From: Blastomyces gilchristii SLH14081
Lineage: Eukaryota > Ascomycota > Eurotiomycetes > Onygenales > Ajellomycetaceae
Direction: 5' to 3'
Assembly (NCBI RefSeq): GCF_000003855.2
Contig: NW_003101679.1
Span: 372,001-436,000, forward strand
Length of the DNA: 64,000 bases
The notes below the pieces were generated by a model, which ran no database searches, had not been told where the DNA came from, and saw only the letters and a program-made list of their open reading frames with translations. Positions 26,201 through 38,957 of this stretch are shown piece after piece. Made by a program: the position numbers and the translations under genes. The number at the start of each line of letters is the position of its first letter. Position 1 is the first letter of the stretch.

Positions 26201-27506
26201 GCAGCAGTTTTAACAGAACTTGAGAAGATAGCTGACTCTAATTCATCTTGTGTAAGATCAGGCCATTTCCAGTCATTTTCATCAATGTAGTTGAGAAGTG
26301 ATATATTCTCTTCCTCTGAATCTGAATCTGAATCTGGTGAGTTCTGAAAGAGAATTCTCATGAAAGCTTGACATTTTTCCTCAAAAGAGTTTGCTGTATA
26401 TGATTCATTCTGAAACTCATATTCTAGAGCTGGAAGTTTTGCTACACTTCTTGTTTTAGTATAGTTAAAAGCTTTAAAAACTTCCTTTCCTTGTGCTTCT
26501 TCAAGAAATTTATTCCAGCAGTCTGTTTTAGCTCTTTTAATATCTGAAAAATATTCATTTCTGACAGCTTTGAACTCTTCATCAGATATTACATCATTCT
26601 TTCAATCTCTTCTAGCAGTAGCTAATTCTTTTCTTTTAGATGAGATATTCTCATTTCACCAAGGTTTTGAATACTCAGAAGATTTTCTTTTTGAAATATT
26701 ATCTCTAACACTTGTTAGAATAATAGATGTAATAAGCTTCACTCTATTCTTAAGCATTTCATTTGAGATATCTTGACCAGAATTTCAATATAGCTCATTC
26801 TGTCTTTCAGATTTTAACAGTTTTATGCTTTCTTCAACTGCTTTTCAATCAGCTTTTTCAAAGTTATACTGATTAGAGAGAAGAGGATTTTCACTCATTT
26901 GTTTTTCACTCAGTTCAATATCAAATTGAATAATCTCATGACCTGATTCTGATGTGTCATTTGAATCAATAAATCAGTTTACAAGTCTTCTTTTCATTAG
27001 ATTTTGTGACATGAAAGTTAGATCTATAATAGACTTCTGTTTCATGCCTTTTCTAAAGAATGTTTGTTGATCAGACTTATTAACCAAATCTATTAAATGC
27101 TTAAAGGTTCATTCAACCAGATTATCAGCTCTCACTACTCTTTTGCATTCTGAATTTCATCAGAGATGATGTGCATTGAAATCTCCTGCAATTATAGAGT
27201 TTCTTGATGAAGTTATGTTTAGAAATCCTCTATTAATTGTCCAGATATTGTTATTTTCCTTCAATGACTTTTCATTATAGATATTTATGAGCTGTATAGT
27301 ATCAAACTCATTTTCTTTATCTATAATATCACCCACCAGAATATCAGAGTCAGACATGATATTAAATCTTAGATTAAATTGATATCTTGATCTCTTTCTT
27401 TCATAGATCACTACTCTTGACTTTATCTCAGACTTTTGAGGTAAAAAGCAGTAGTAGCTTGAATGAGAAATGACATATTTTTGCTCAGCATCAGAGCAAC
27501 AGAGAC
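23287..27506 (-). mobile_element. LINE copy inserted in the 5' leader of the full LINE
   Basis: The insert is about 23,300-27,493 on the minus strand, with its (TTA)n tail at the left edge. The target duplication gagcaatagagac (23,287-23,299) matches gagcaacagagac (27,494-27,506); the single difference is a C-to-T. It is truncated within the endonuclease: it shares sequence with the full LINE up to the point matching 30,957 and then stops. The duplication includes the last bases of gypsy B, so this copy landed after the full LINE, at its extreme 5' end. Confidence 0.9.
23689..27493 (-). pseudogene. LINE ORF2 without its start: endonuclease, RT, RNase H
   Basis: The minus-strand frame runs from the truncation to the stop at 23,689-23,691. 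Motifs in order are: endonuclease GDFNAHHL near 27,165-27,190; RT entry TAAGPDSINHLIIQ near 26,165-26,215; motif A FIDIKEAFDHVSKS near 25,780-25,820; motif C YVNDIGLVYSS near 25,510-25,545 (YVDD expected, first Asp to Asn); RNase H near 24,240-24,620, including HWVPAHMNIHDNELAD with its His and Asp intact; and the terminal CX2C...HX4C motif near 23,890-23,935. Open pieces include 25,963-26,361 and 24,100-24,474. It would nick DNA and copy its own RNA; it is dead through several TGA and TAA stops. Confidence 0.85.
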
Positions 27507-29172
27507 TGACACAACCGCTCCACCACGAACTCGCTCGATTTTTCGAATAAGAACCCGCCGATAGATCCATCGAAAAGCCCTCGATCATACGAGCATTTTG
27601 ACCCCATCGCCGACCGCATACCCCGTGTGGTGGTGGAGTTATCCAGCCAAACGTGAACCAGACGTTGTTTGAAACTCCTGTGTGGGATTATCCCCCATTC
27701 TCCCCTACCACACCACAACCCCGGGCCAAATTGCCATACAAATTGTAAGGTGAAGAGACCTAGTCATATACATCAATCTTCTCGATTTTGAAAGATCCTC
27801 AATCTGTAGTTGTGGAGATATCTGAGGAGTGATCTCCGCGAAAACCCTGTCCATCTTTGATGTTTCAAAACACTAACACCAAGTCTCACCCTCATACCGC
27901 CCTTCCTAATCTGGCCCATCCCCGGCAGAAAAATACAAAAAGATACCTCAGTGATAATATCAAGCACATAATCAACAGCCACTTCTGAAGTGCAATCTTC
28001 ACAGTCTGTCTTCAGTGTATCTAGATATCAATGCCAAGTCTCACCCTTGTATCACCCCTCTTAATCTGGCCCATCCCTGGCAGAAAAGTACAAAAAGATA
28101 CCTCAGCAACTGTATTTAATACATAATCAGCAGACACAACAACTATAAAATCAGTATATCTCAAGGTCTGACTGAGCCTTTGATCCCTGCACAGTGAGAT
28201 ATATTAAATCTAGTTTTAATACCTCAATATTCAATAGATTCTGCAAGAGATTGAGAACAGCAATACTAGATTTCTATTGAATTTAAGAATTAACTCTATA
28301 TTAATATAATCATTAACAAAGTCTTCTATTTTGAGATATAAATAACCAGTTCCTCTACATCTCACTGATAATATTTATATTATTATATAGAAACAGACTT
28401 ATATTCTCTATAATATCAAGACTCTGAAGAGAGAAAGTCTTGATAGAAGATATACAGTAGTACATATTTTAACAGTTTCTATCTCATTCTTCTGCAGCAG
28501 TTAATGAAAAAAAAAAGATCTTAGAAATAGTTTTTTACTTCTCTTGAAAAAGTAAGATGTTTTTCTCTGAGTTTTACACAGTATTCTTACAAAGAATTAA
28601 AAACAAAGCTGTTTTCTGTCATAATTTCATATTCTTTTAAGTAAGAATTACTTTTTCAGTGACTGAAGAGCTTTCATTAATACTTAATTCTTTTTTACAC
28701 TCTTTATTAACTGATTTGAGTTGCACACTTGTTGTGTGAGAAGAATTGAATAATTTAGAATAAAATTGAATAGTGTTAATCAATTTCTCTGCAAAAAATT
28801 GATTTATTTTTTATCAGTTTTTCTCTTAAAAACTGTTATATTATCTGATTTATTATCAATTGATATCATACTTTTCCTCACTATATCTCAAGAAAGAGAT
28901 TATAAAGATTTTATTGATTTATCTCAAAAATCAATTTTAGTTTATTAGATTCTCTTTAAAAATCTAACCTAGTTACTGAACTAGTGTGAAAAAAAATCAG
29001 ATGTTTTATACATAAAAGTCTTTTATTCTTCTTTTGAAACAGTCTAACTCACTTTTCAATTGAAAACAGACTTAGAAATCTCTTAATTGAAACAGTCTGA
29101 TCAACTTTTCAAAAGATTTTAACACATATCTCAATTGAAACAGTCTGATCAACTTTTCATTGAGTGAGAACA
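27500..29172 (+). other. 5' leader of the full LINE, with CG-rich island
   Basis: This is the sequence from the end of the minus-strand LINE copy to the ORF1 ATG. The first 220 bp (27,500-27,725) are full of CG, CC and GG and are essentially unmutated. The next 450 bp contain a duplicated unit, and from 28,200 on the sequence is AT-rich. The leader is not present in any other LINE copy here, since all are 5'-truncated. LINE leaders normally carry the internal promoter. Between 28,200 and 29,170 no gene is seen, only A/T-rich runs such as tttttctctgag variants. Confidence 0.65.
27868..28138. repeat. direct repeat of about 107 bp in LINE leader
   Basis: The segment starting near 27,868 (ccaagtctcaccctcat) is repeated from near 28,032 (ccaagtctcacccttgta), about 163 bp downstream. 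Both contain taatctggcccatccc and acaaaaagatacctcag. Differences are mainly transitions, with more in the second copy. Promoter-bearing repeats of this kind are known in LINE leaders. Confidence 0.8.
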
Positions 29173-30774
29173 ATGAGTTCAAAAATACACTCAGTTGATG
29201 TGAAAAAAGATGCTTTCTCAAATGCTATTTCTGAGATTGAAATTCTGAAGAGAAGAAAGAAAGAAGAAATAGAGAAACAATAAGTTCTTGAAATACAGGA
29301 ACTTGAAAAAGTAAGCAAGATTCTTAAAAAGCAGTGTCTGAGTGAGATAAATGAAGAAGTTCTGTTAATTCTTCATACTCAGACTAGACAACTACAGAAG
29401 ATGATCAAGTTCAAACTTGGAATTTCAAACACAGTTCAAAAAACATTGAAAATTTCTAGTACAATCACTGACTTCTTATCTTACTCTTCTTTCTTCTTTT
29501 CTACTTCTTCTTCTTCTTTGAATCAGAAGAAAACATATGCTCAAGCAGCTGAATCTGCTATCTCTAAATCTGCTATCTCAAAACATGCTTAAAATCCTGA
29601 GAAAACTGAGAAGAATAATGCTCATACTTCTATTGATAGAAAAGTGAAGAAAAAAATACAAAAGAAGAAAAACTTCCAAATCTTCAGAAATAGAAGACTT
29701 ATTCTCAAAGTCTCAAATCAGAATATCTTATAAAGGAACAAGCTAAACTCAAATCTCATTTTCAGAATCAGAAATGAAATTAATCAGCAGTTCTTTTCTC
29801 AGTTAATGACTGATATTGAAGTTCAAAAATCAGTTATAGCTTCAATTGAGTCATTCTTCTTTGAAAACTCTATCATTCTGACTACAATATCTGAATTCAG
29901 TGCAGAATTCCTTATTCAGAATAAGAATCTCTGAAAATCAGCAATAGAATCTTTGTTAAATATAATAATTCTATCTGAGAGAGATGAAAAGTGAAACAAA
30001 TTCATTCTTTATAATATTTCAGTTGAAATTTTTGACTGTGAAGAAGAAATGCTACTTCTCAAAAATGAATTGAAAGAATACAACTCTATTCAACTGAGAA
30101 AAGAGTCTGTATATCTAAATTCAATTGAGTTCAGACAAAGCAGAAGAAATGCCTCTGTTCTAGTATATACAAAGATACTTAAACAGTCAAAGATCTCTGA
30201 AGTAAGAGTAGCAGGTTTGAAAATGAGAGTTCATGAATACAAAGACTCAAGAATGAATCTCAAAGCTCAAACACAGTATTCAAACTATTAAAGATATGAA
30301 CACTTTACAATCTTCTGTTTCAGAGACTCAAAATGTGTATTCTGTGTCAGAGATCATAAAACTAGTGAGCATAAATATGAAATATGCTTAAAAAGAGATG
30401 AAATATGTCAATATACTCTGCTTAAATGCTCTAATTGCAAAGAAAAACATGCATCTAGCTCAAAAGAATGTATATTTACTTCAACAACTCAAAAGAACTG
30501 AAGAAAAGATGAAGCTTAAAGCAAATCTAGAACTGAAGAGAATAGTCAAGTCAGTAAACTCACAACTGCAAGCTCAAAAAGAAGAAACTCTTAACTATCT
30601 AAATCTTCAAACTTCAATTCTCCAGCTAAATATAAACAGAATTTGAATTCTCAAACTTCTGTTAAGATTAGAGAATTGAGAAATGACTCTGATGATAAAC
30701 TAGATATAATACAAGCAGTTGAGATTTCTACTTTTCAGAATAGTTATAATCTACTATCTGATAATAGTGATTAG
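29173..30774 (+). pseudogene. LINE ORF1 (nucleic-acid-binding protein), 534 codons, broken
   Basis: From the ATG at 29,173 a single frame runs to TAG at 30,772, with only a handful of internal stops (for example TAA at 29,281 and after KHA at 29,590). The N-terminus is helical and Lys/Glu-rich (ISEIEILKRRKKEEIEK), followed by a Ser/Thr linker with the motif TYAQAAES typical of Tad/Jockey ORF1 proteins. The C-terminal third carries zinc knuckles: CVFCVRDHKTSEHKYEIC near 30,330-30,390 and CSNCKEKHASSSKEC near 30,427-30,472. ORF1 binds element RNA. It lies 23 bp before ORF2. Open pieces are 29,401-29,592 and 30,049-30,291. Confidence 0.8.
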
Positions 30775-32234
30775 ATTCTACTCTACTCTCTTTTAGTATG
30801 AATATACAATAAAAATAATAAAAAAAGTTTAAAAACTCTTTAAAAATCACATTTATTCAAAGTAATGTGAATAGAAACTTAAATTGCATTTATTCTTATC
30901 TTTAAATTATATTTGAATAAAAAGTTGATTTTATACTGCTTCAGAAGCTGAATTTTGATGCTGAGCAAAAATATGTTATTTTTCATTCAAGCTACTACTA
31001 CTTTTTATCTCAAAAGTCTGAGATAAAGTCAAGAGTAGTGATCTATGAAAGAAAGAGATCAAGATATTAATTTAATCTAAGATTTGATATCATGTCTGAC
31101 TCTGATATTGTGGTGAGTGATATTATAGATAAAGAGAATGAGTTTGATACTATACAGCTTATAAATATCTATAATGAAAAGTCATTGAAGAAAAATAATA
31201 ATATCTGAACAATTAATAGAGAATTTCTGAATATAACTTCATTAAGAAACTCTATAATTGTAGGAGATTTCAATGCACATTAATTCTGATGAAATTCAGA
31301 ATGCAAAAGAGCAGTAAGAGCTGATAACCTGATTGAATGAATCTTTGAGTATTTAATAGATTTAGTTAACAAGTCTGATCAACAAACATTCTTTAGAAAA
31401 GACATGAAACAGAAATCTATTATAGATCTAATCTTCATATCACAAAATCTAATAGAAAAAAGACTTATAAACTGATTTATTAATTCAAATAAGACATCAG
31501 AATCAGATCATGAGATTATTCAATTTAATATTGAACTGAGTAAGAAATAAATAAGTGAAAACTCTCTTCTCTCTAATCAGTTTAACTTTGAAAAAGCTGA
31601 CTGAAAGACAGTTGAAGAAAGTATAAAACTGTTAAAATCTGAAAGACAGAGTGAGCTGTATTAGAATCCTGGTCAAGATATCTCAAATGAAATGCTTAAG
31701 AATAGAGTGAAGCTCATTACATCTATTATTCTAGTAAGTGTTAAAGACAATATTTTAAAGAGAAAGTCTTCTGAGTATTCAAAACCTTAGTGAAATAAGA
31801 ATATCACATCTAAAAGAAAACAATTGACTACTGCTAGAAGAGATTGAAAGAATGATATAATTTCTAATAAAGAGTTCAAAGCTGTCAGAAATGAATATTT
31901 TTCAGATATTAAAAAAGCTAAAATAGACTGCTGGAATAAATTTCTTGAAGAAGCATAAGAAAAAGAAGTTTTTAAAGCTTTTAACTATACTAAAACAAGA
32001 AGTGTAGCAAAACTTTCAATCTTAGAATATGAGTTTCAGAATGAATCATATACAGCAAACTCTTTTGAGAAAAAATGTCAAGCTTTTATAAGAACTCTCT
32101 TTCAAAACTCATCAGATTCAGATTCAGAGGAAGAGAATATGTCACTTCTCAACTATATTGATGAAAATGACTGGGAATGACCTGATCTTACTCAAGATAA
32201 ATTAGAGTCAGCTATCTTCTCAAGTTCAGTTAAG

Positions 32235-34531
32235 ACTGCTGCAGAGCTATTCAAAAATAGAAATATGAGAATAGTGCGATCTCCGAGTTATGTGAATGAT
32301 ATTGATCTAGTCTACAGCTCAAAAACTATCAAAGAGAATTTGAAAGAGATTGAAGAAGCTGCAAAGAAAATCTTTATTAGAGCAGATATCAATCAAATTC
32401 AATTTAATATGAATAAAACTGAGTTAATTCATTTCTTTCCTAGATTCAATGAGAAAGAACTATCTCTAACTCTTTTAAATAGAGAGATTAAACCCAGTGT
32501 AAATGTCAAATGGTTGGGAGTATGATTAAACTCCAAGTTGAATTTTAAATATCACATTCAACAAAGAACTATCAAGGCAGAAAGACTATTGAACAACATA
32601 ATCAGACTATCAAATACAGAGAGAGGTCTATCCTTCCAGGCTATGAGACAGTTATATATAGCCTGTATTACATCAGTAGCTGATTATGAAGTTCAAGTTT
32701 GATGAAATAATCAAGGGAACTTCACTGAACTCTTTCAAAGTCTGCAAAACAGAGCCTTGAGAAGAATTCTAGAAGCATTCAAATCATCTTCTATTAAAGC
32801 AATGGAAATTGAAGCTTCAATTCCTTCTTCTGCTATTAGATTTGAAAAGGTCTGTATGAACTATGCACTGAGAGTTATAAAGATGAGCTTAAATCATATA
32901 ATCAGAGAAAGAGTCTCTTCTTCATTTCCATCAATTAACTCTGGAAATGAACTGGATTGGAATAGATTTCTTGATTGAAATGAAAATGATTCTTCAAAGA
33001 AAATGCCTTCTCAACTTTACAGACTATGCTCTCTGATTAAAAATCAATTTTCTTCTTTAAATGTTGAAAAAGTGGATCATGAGAAGTTATCTCCATGGAG
33101 AGAAAAGCTTGAATCTCTTATAGACTTATAAATAAGTGAACTATCAAAAGAGAAAGAATATGAACAGCATTTGAAGAGAATTTCTACAATCAATATAAAA
33201 GACTCTATTCTGATTTATTCAGAGGACTCAAAAAATGAGAATCTGAATAGATTAGGCGCAGGCATTGCTTATACTGAAGATAATATCAATTTTATCTCAG
33301 ATTTCTGAAATCTAGGCTGTGAATCTGAAGTCTTTGATGCTGAACTATTTGCAATAGTGAAAGCTTTCAAACTCATAGAAATAAAATCTCATAAAGAAGG
33401 AAATAGTTTGAAAGAGGTATGAATATTCTCTGATGATCAAGCTGCTTTAAAAAGACTTAGAAATAGTCAGATTCATAATGATCAAATGAATCTTGAACTG
33501 ATCTTAAACTCTGTTTTGAAAATTCAAAAGAGAAGAACATCAAAGCTGATAATTCATCTACACTGAGTTCCTGCTTATATGAATATTCATGGCAATGAAT
33601 TGGCTGATTCAGCTGCAAAAAAGGGTGCAGAATTAAGCAGATCTATTCAAAAAATTGTGTCCTGGTCTTTTATAAAGAGAAAAATAAAAGAATCTTGTTT
33701 AGACAAGTGGAATGAAAGCTGACAGAAACAAAAGAAGAGTATACATTATTCAAGATTTGAAACAAAACTCAAGTGAAAATCTTGTTCAATTAAATGTAAA
33801 AAGAAAATATTCTCATCTATAATACAGCTGAAACTAGGACATGGCTATTTCAAATCTTATATACAAAGATTTGATGATAGATTTGACTCAATAGAATGCT
33901 CATTCTGCAATGCAAATGAGAATTCTGAGCATATTGTAATGCACTGTGCATTATACAATAGTCTCAGAGCCAGATTGAAAGAGAAGTATGATCTAAATCA
34001 ATTAAATATGAGATTCTTATTCTCAACTGAGACAGGAATTAAATACTTAATAGACTTTCTATCAGAAACTCAAGCAGCTACAAGAAAATGGCTAAATTCA
34101 GAATTATCTGAATATGAAGAGAAGGAAATCAATCAGATATAGTCTGTTAAAACAGCTATACACTATCTTTTAATAATTTGTTTTGTTACAGTCTCTCTTT
34201 ACTTTATCTTTTCCTTTCAATTTCTTTCTATCTATCTATTTAATGTGTCTATCTTTAAGACTGTGTTCTTTTTCTCTTTTCCTTTGTCATGATATTGTCA
34301 AATGGTTTCAAAGTATCAGAAGATGTTAAAACACTGCAATTTGTAAACAGTTTTTGTATTCTGGGCTGGAATTTTCTGATTTTGCATATCTGAAATTGAT
34401 GAATGTATAATAGTTAACTTTACAGATATAGGAAAAACCCTGAGAACTAAAAGTTCTCAGGTAGATGTCATAGTCTCTGACTGCATACATCTATAATTGA
34501 AGAATAATAATAATAATAATAACTGCTGCAG
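32235..34531 (+). mobile_element. 5'-truncated LINE nested in the RT of the full LINE
   Basis: The insert is about 32,245-34,521. The target duplication actgctgcag lies at 32,235-32,244 and 34,522-34,531. It starts inside RT motif C's approach (ctattcaaaaatag) and ends in (TAA)n at 34,500-34,521. Immediately after the second duplication copy, the host LINE continues with the RT sequence missing from the left side. Its ORF2 remnant ends at 34,142. It preserves an open motif C segment at 32,265-32,525 (YVNDIDLV). Confidence 0.92.
34143..34521 (+). other. LINE 3' UTR and (TAA)n tail
   Basis: The 380-bp 3' UTR contains a short stem (gaactaaaagttctc at 34,443-34,457) and ends in about seven TAA units. 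The same UTR is found at 37,556-37,938, at 12,779-13,148 and at 23,300-23,688 (the last two on the minus strand). The conserved terminal stem is probably the site recognised by RT. Confidence 0.8.
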
Positions 34532-36208
34532 GGCCTGATTCAATTAATCACTTGATTATTCAAAATACATACTTCTACTTAAAGAATGAATATTTTGAGC
34601 TTTTTTTCAATCTCTTGAAAAATGAATATCATTCTGAATGCTGAAGAGAAGCCACTGGAGTGATTCTTGCAAAATCTAATAGAAAAATCTCAATTCTCAA
34701 GTTATATAGAGTAATATCTCTATTGAACTGTCTAGAAAAGATTTTAGAAAGAATAATAGCTACTCAACTATCTTTTATAAGCTCTATCAGTAATTCTCTT
34801 TTATTCAGTGAATAAATAAGAGATAGAAAACAGTGTTCTGCAATTGACACTGTTCTCTTAGTTGTTCATGATATTCAAATAGCAAAGCATGAAGATCTGG
34901 TCTCAACTGCAGTTTTTATTGATATAAAAGAAGTATTTGATCATGTTTCAAAGTCAAAGTTAATTCAGACATTGAAGATGTTAAAACTGCCACTTTCTCT
35001 AATAAAATGAATTAACTGTTTTATATCTAAAAGAATTATACAACTTTTCTTTGATGAAATGAAATAAGACAAGACTGAGATAAAAATAGAAGTATCACAA
35101 GAATCTTCAATCTCACTTATTTTATTTGCAATATACATTGCATATCTATTCAAAAATAGAAATATGAGAATAGTGCAATCTCTAAGTTATATGAATGATA
35201 TTGGTCTAGTCTACATCTCAAAAACTATCAAAGAGAATTTGAAAGTGATTGAAGAAGCTGCAAAGGAAATCTTTGTTAGAGTAGATATCAATCAATTTCA
35301 ATTTAATATGAATAAAACTGAGTTAATTCATTTCTTTTCTAGATTCAATGAGAAAGAACTATCTCTAACTCTTTTAAATAGAGAGATTAAACTCAGTGTA
35401 AATATCAAATAATTAGGAGTATGGTTAAACTTCAAGTTGAATTTTAAATATCACATTCAACAAAGAACTGTCAAGACAGAAAGACTATTGAACAACATAA
35501 TCAGACTATCAAATACAGAGAGAGATCTATTCTTCCAGACTATGAGACAGTTATATATAGCCTGTATTACATCAGTAGCTGATTATGAAGTTCAAGTTTG
35601 ATAAAATAATCAAGAGAATTTCACTGAACTCTTTCAAAGTCTGTAAAACAGAGTCTTGAGAAGAATTCTGAGAGCATTCAAATCATCTTCTATTAAAGCA
35701 ATGAAAATTGAAGCTTCAATTCCTTCTTCTGCTATTAGATTTGAAAAGGCCTGTATAAACTATGCTCTGAGAGTTATAAATATAAGCTCAAATTATATAA
35801 TCAGAGAAAGAGTCTCTTCTTCATTTCTATCAATTAACTCTGAAAATGAACTGAATTGGAATAGATTTCTTGATTGAAATGAAAATAATTCTTCAAACAA
35901 AATATCTTCTCAACTGTACAGACTATGCTCTGTAATTAAAAATCAATTTTCTTCTTTAAATGTTGAAAAAGTTGATCATGAGAAGTTATCTCTCTGAAGA
36001 GAAAAGCTTGAATCCCTTATAGACTTACAAATAAGTGAACTATCAAAAGAGAAAGAATATGAACAGCATTTGAAGAGAATTTCTACAATCAATATAAAAG
36101 ACTCTATTCTGATTTATTCAGATGACTTAAAAAATGAGAATTTGAATAGATTAGGTGCAGGCATTGCTTATACTGAAGATAATATCAATTTTATCTCAGA
36201 TTTCTGAA

Positions 36209-36730
36209 ATCTAGACTAGACTGGCCGCCGGGACCATGAATTTCACGTTTGGTCTCATTTGGTCTGGTCTCATACATTTCTTGGCGTGAATCCCGCTGGG
36301 ACTAATCATTAAATAAACATGCAAAGTGACTATATATCAGATCTCAAAATGAAATCATGACTTGAAAAAAATGAGAAAGTGGTCCCATTTGATCCCATTT
36401 AGTCCCATTCTTAGCATAAAGTTACTATTTTTAGACATTTTAAGGTTTTCTTTAGACTATTTTTAATTTTTTAAAAAGTAACGCTTTTTGGTAACACTCA
36501 AATGAGATTTAAAGTCATTTAAAGCAATAAAAATAATTTAAATTGAGAAGTGGAAATCATGGTCTCATTTGGAAAATGTGACAAGAGTAGACAGTAAGTC
36601 TCACTGAGACAGTATGAGACTACTATCTAATGTTAGAACCGTGTAATGGGATCTGTCGAATTGGCAATAAGACTATCAAAAATTCTGGTCCTGGTCCCAG
36701 ACACGGTCACACGGTCAGTCTAATCTAGAC
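36209..36730. mobile_element. hAT-type MITE 2 in LINE RNase H region
   Basis: The element is 36,217-36,722 (506 bp), flanked by the perfect 8-bp duplication atctagac (36,209-36,216 and 36,723-36,730). Its ends are TAGACTGG and CAGTCTA. It keeps many CG, CC and GG sites (ggccgccgggacc) while the LINE around it is mutated, so it is younger or less exposed. The other LINE copies show the empty site. Confidence 0.93.
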
Positions 36731-37952
36731 TGTGAATCTGAAGTCTTTGATGCTGAACTATTTGCAATAGTGAAAGCTTTCAAACTCATTGAAATAAAAT
36801 CTTATAAAAGAGGAAATAGTTTGAAAGAGACATGAATATTCTCTGATAGTCAAGCTGCTTTAAAAAGACTTAGAAATAGTCAGATTCATAATGATCAAAT
36901 GAATCTTGAACTGATCTTGAACTCTGTTTTGAAAATTCAACAGAGAAGAACATCAAAGCTGATAATTGATCTACTCTGAATTCCTGCTCATATGAATATT
37001 CATGACAATGAATTGGCTGATTCAGCTGCAAAAAAGAGTGCAGAATTAAGCAGATCTAGTTAAAAAATTGTGTCCTGGTCTTTTATAAAGAGAAAAATAA
37101 AAGAATCTTGTTTAGACAAGTGAAATGAAAGCTGACAGAAACAAAAGAAGAGTATACATTATTCAAGATTTGAAATAAAACCCACATGGAAATCTTGTTC
37201 AATTAAATGTAAAAAGAAAATATTCTCATCTATAATACAGCTGAAACTAGGACATGGCTATTTCAAATCTTATATACAAAGATTTGATGATAGATTTAAC
37301 TTAATAGAATGCTCATTCTGCAATGCAAATGAGAATTCTGAGTATATTGTAATGCACTGTGCATTATACAATAGTCTCAGAGCCAGATTGAAAGAGAAGT
37401 ATGATCTAAATCAATTAAATATGAGATTCTTATTCTCAACTGAGACAGGAATTAAATACTTAATAGACTTTCTATCAGAAACTCAAGCAGCTACAAGAAA
37501 ATGGCTAAATTCAGAATTATCTGAATATGAAGAGGAGAAAATCAATCAGATATAGTCTGTTAAAACAGCTATATACTATCTTTTAATAATTTGTTTTATT
37601 ACAGTCTCTCTTTACTTTATCTTTTCCTTTTAATTCCTTTCTATCTATCTATTTAATGTGTCTATCTTTAAGACTGTGTTCTCTTTTTCTTTGTCATGAT
37701 ATTGTCAAATGATTTCAAAGTATCAGAAGATGTTAAAACACTGCAATTTGTAAACAGTTTTTGTATTCTGAGCTGGAATTTTCTGATTTTGCATATCTGA
37801 AATTGATGAATGTATAATAGTTAACTTTAGAGATATAGGAAAAACCCTGAAAACTAAAAGTTCTCAGGTAGATGTCATAGTCTCTGACTGCATACATCTA
37901 TAATTGAAGAATAATAATAATAATAATAATAATAATAAGTATACTCTTGAGC

Positions 37953-38656
37953 TTAGTAAGATGATCATTCAATGTCTGAAGCTGTGTACAGAAGTGTTAA
38001 TAAGTCTGATCTTCAGCTACACTTATAAGAGTCTGTAAGAGTTTGAAAGTTAATGTCTTCTTAAGCATGCTAATCTTCATTTAATTCTCTCAAGATTGAT
38101 CACCTGCTTCTAGAATCTTGATGTTGAAGTCAGAAATAAATGTTGTAAGAAAAGTGTTTCTCTGTCAGACACTCTGTAATCAATCTAATACTTTCTATTG
38201 CATGGCAGTGTCTTGAAACAGAATATCAAGATATTTTATAATATTGTCAGATGTTTTCAATGCTGATTCACATACTTTCATTCATGAATAAAACTTCTGT
38301 TTCACACAATTCTTCAATTATTCATTGATATATCAATCTTGATTAATTAATGAACTGATAGCATCTTTATCTACACTTAGTTTCATGAGCATTTTCATTC
38401 TTCATAATAAGTAGAGAGTGAGATCAGAAGCATTAAAATATGCAGAAGTATCTAAGTGTTCTTTCAGCACTTTTATATTTGATTCTGTAGATATTGAAAT
38501 TGCATGAGTTAATTATTGAATCTCTTCATATTGAAGTTGTTGAGTCACATGCATGTCTGCTATCTGTTGCTGTTGTAATTTCAACATTGCTTAAAGTCAC
38601 TGTGATATCATCTCTATGCTCATACTCAAGAGTTCTCTCATATTATTGTTAGACAT
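37953..38656 (-). pseudogene. N-terminal gag of gypsy B, right of the LINE complex
   Basis: This is the minus-strand gag with its ATG at 38,654-38,656 (MSNNNM), the same start as in A and C. It reads to the target duplication of the LINE at 37,939-37,952, and the remainder of gag continues left of 23,277. There are several stops. Between the ATG and the 5' LTR at 38,958 lies a 300-bp leader with no gene. Confidence 0.75.
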
Positions 38657-38957
38657 GATTATATCATTTTATTAGATGTATGATATCTATGGAATCTGAA
38701 GAAGTGTAATTGTATTCTCATACATCTAGATGTCAGAACTCTCAGGTCTTTCACTGATATTCTCTTATAAGATCTTATTGTGAGGTCAGAGTAACTAGCG
38801 AGTAAGCTTCTATCTGAGAACTCAGTGTCTGCTTAACTGTTTCTCTTTCTTACACATTGTTATGTGTTCGGATATCTCTCAATGAATAATCATTTCTAAT
38901 GAGGAGATGATGCATAAATAATTATTTCTAATAAGAAGATGATGAACATTTTTCTAA

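Larger units (their letters stand above)
30798..37555 (+). pseudogene. LINE ORF2 (endonuclease-RT-RNase H) split by two insertions
   Basis: The frame starts MNIQ at 30,798. The APE-type endonuclease covers about 30,870-31,560: the first acidic site reads ILLQKLNFD (Glu to Lys), then GDFNAH at 31,264-31,281 and SDH near 31,505. RT begins near 32,180 and is cut at 32,244 by a nested LINE. It resumes at 34,532 with GPDSINHLIIQN, motif A FIDIKEVFDHVSKS near 34,915-34,960, and motif C YMNDIGLV near 35,188-35,211 (first Asp to Asn). RNase H starts near 36,105, is cut by MITE 2 at 36,217, and resumes at 36,731. The terminal CX2C...HX4C lies near 37,317-37,365, and the stop is at 37,553-37,555. The joined gene would fit a normal Tad ORF2 length. 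Confidence 0.85.
23277..37952 (+). mobile_element. full-length Tad-like LINE with three nested insertions
   Basis: The element runs from 23,291 to 37,938 and is flanked by the 14-bp duplication gtatactcttgagc. Removing the inserts at 23,300-27,493, 32,245-34,521 and 36,217-36,722 leaves about 7.6 kb. This comprises a long 5' leader with an internal duplication, ORF1 with zinc knuckles, ORF2 with endonuclease, RT and RNase H, a 3' UTR, and a (TAA)n tail at 37,911-37,938. It is the only copy here with its 5' end. The order fits Tad1-clade fungal LINEs. Confidence 0.9.

Noticed and set aside
27500..27725. Possible fragment of a GC-rich host gene or horizontally acquired DNA
   Set aside because: It lies inside the target duplication of the full LINE and leads into ORF1, so it is best explained as the unmutated LINE leader.
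32235..34531. Apparent internal deletion of the LINE RT catalytic part with a duplicated downstream copy
   Set aside because: The actgctgcag duplication and the (TAA)n tail show a nested 5'-truncated LINE; the missing RT part continues directly after it at 34,532.
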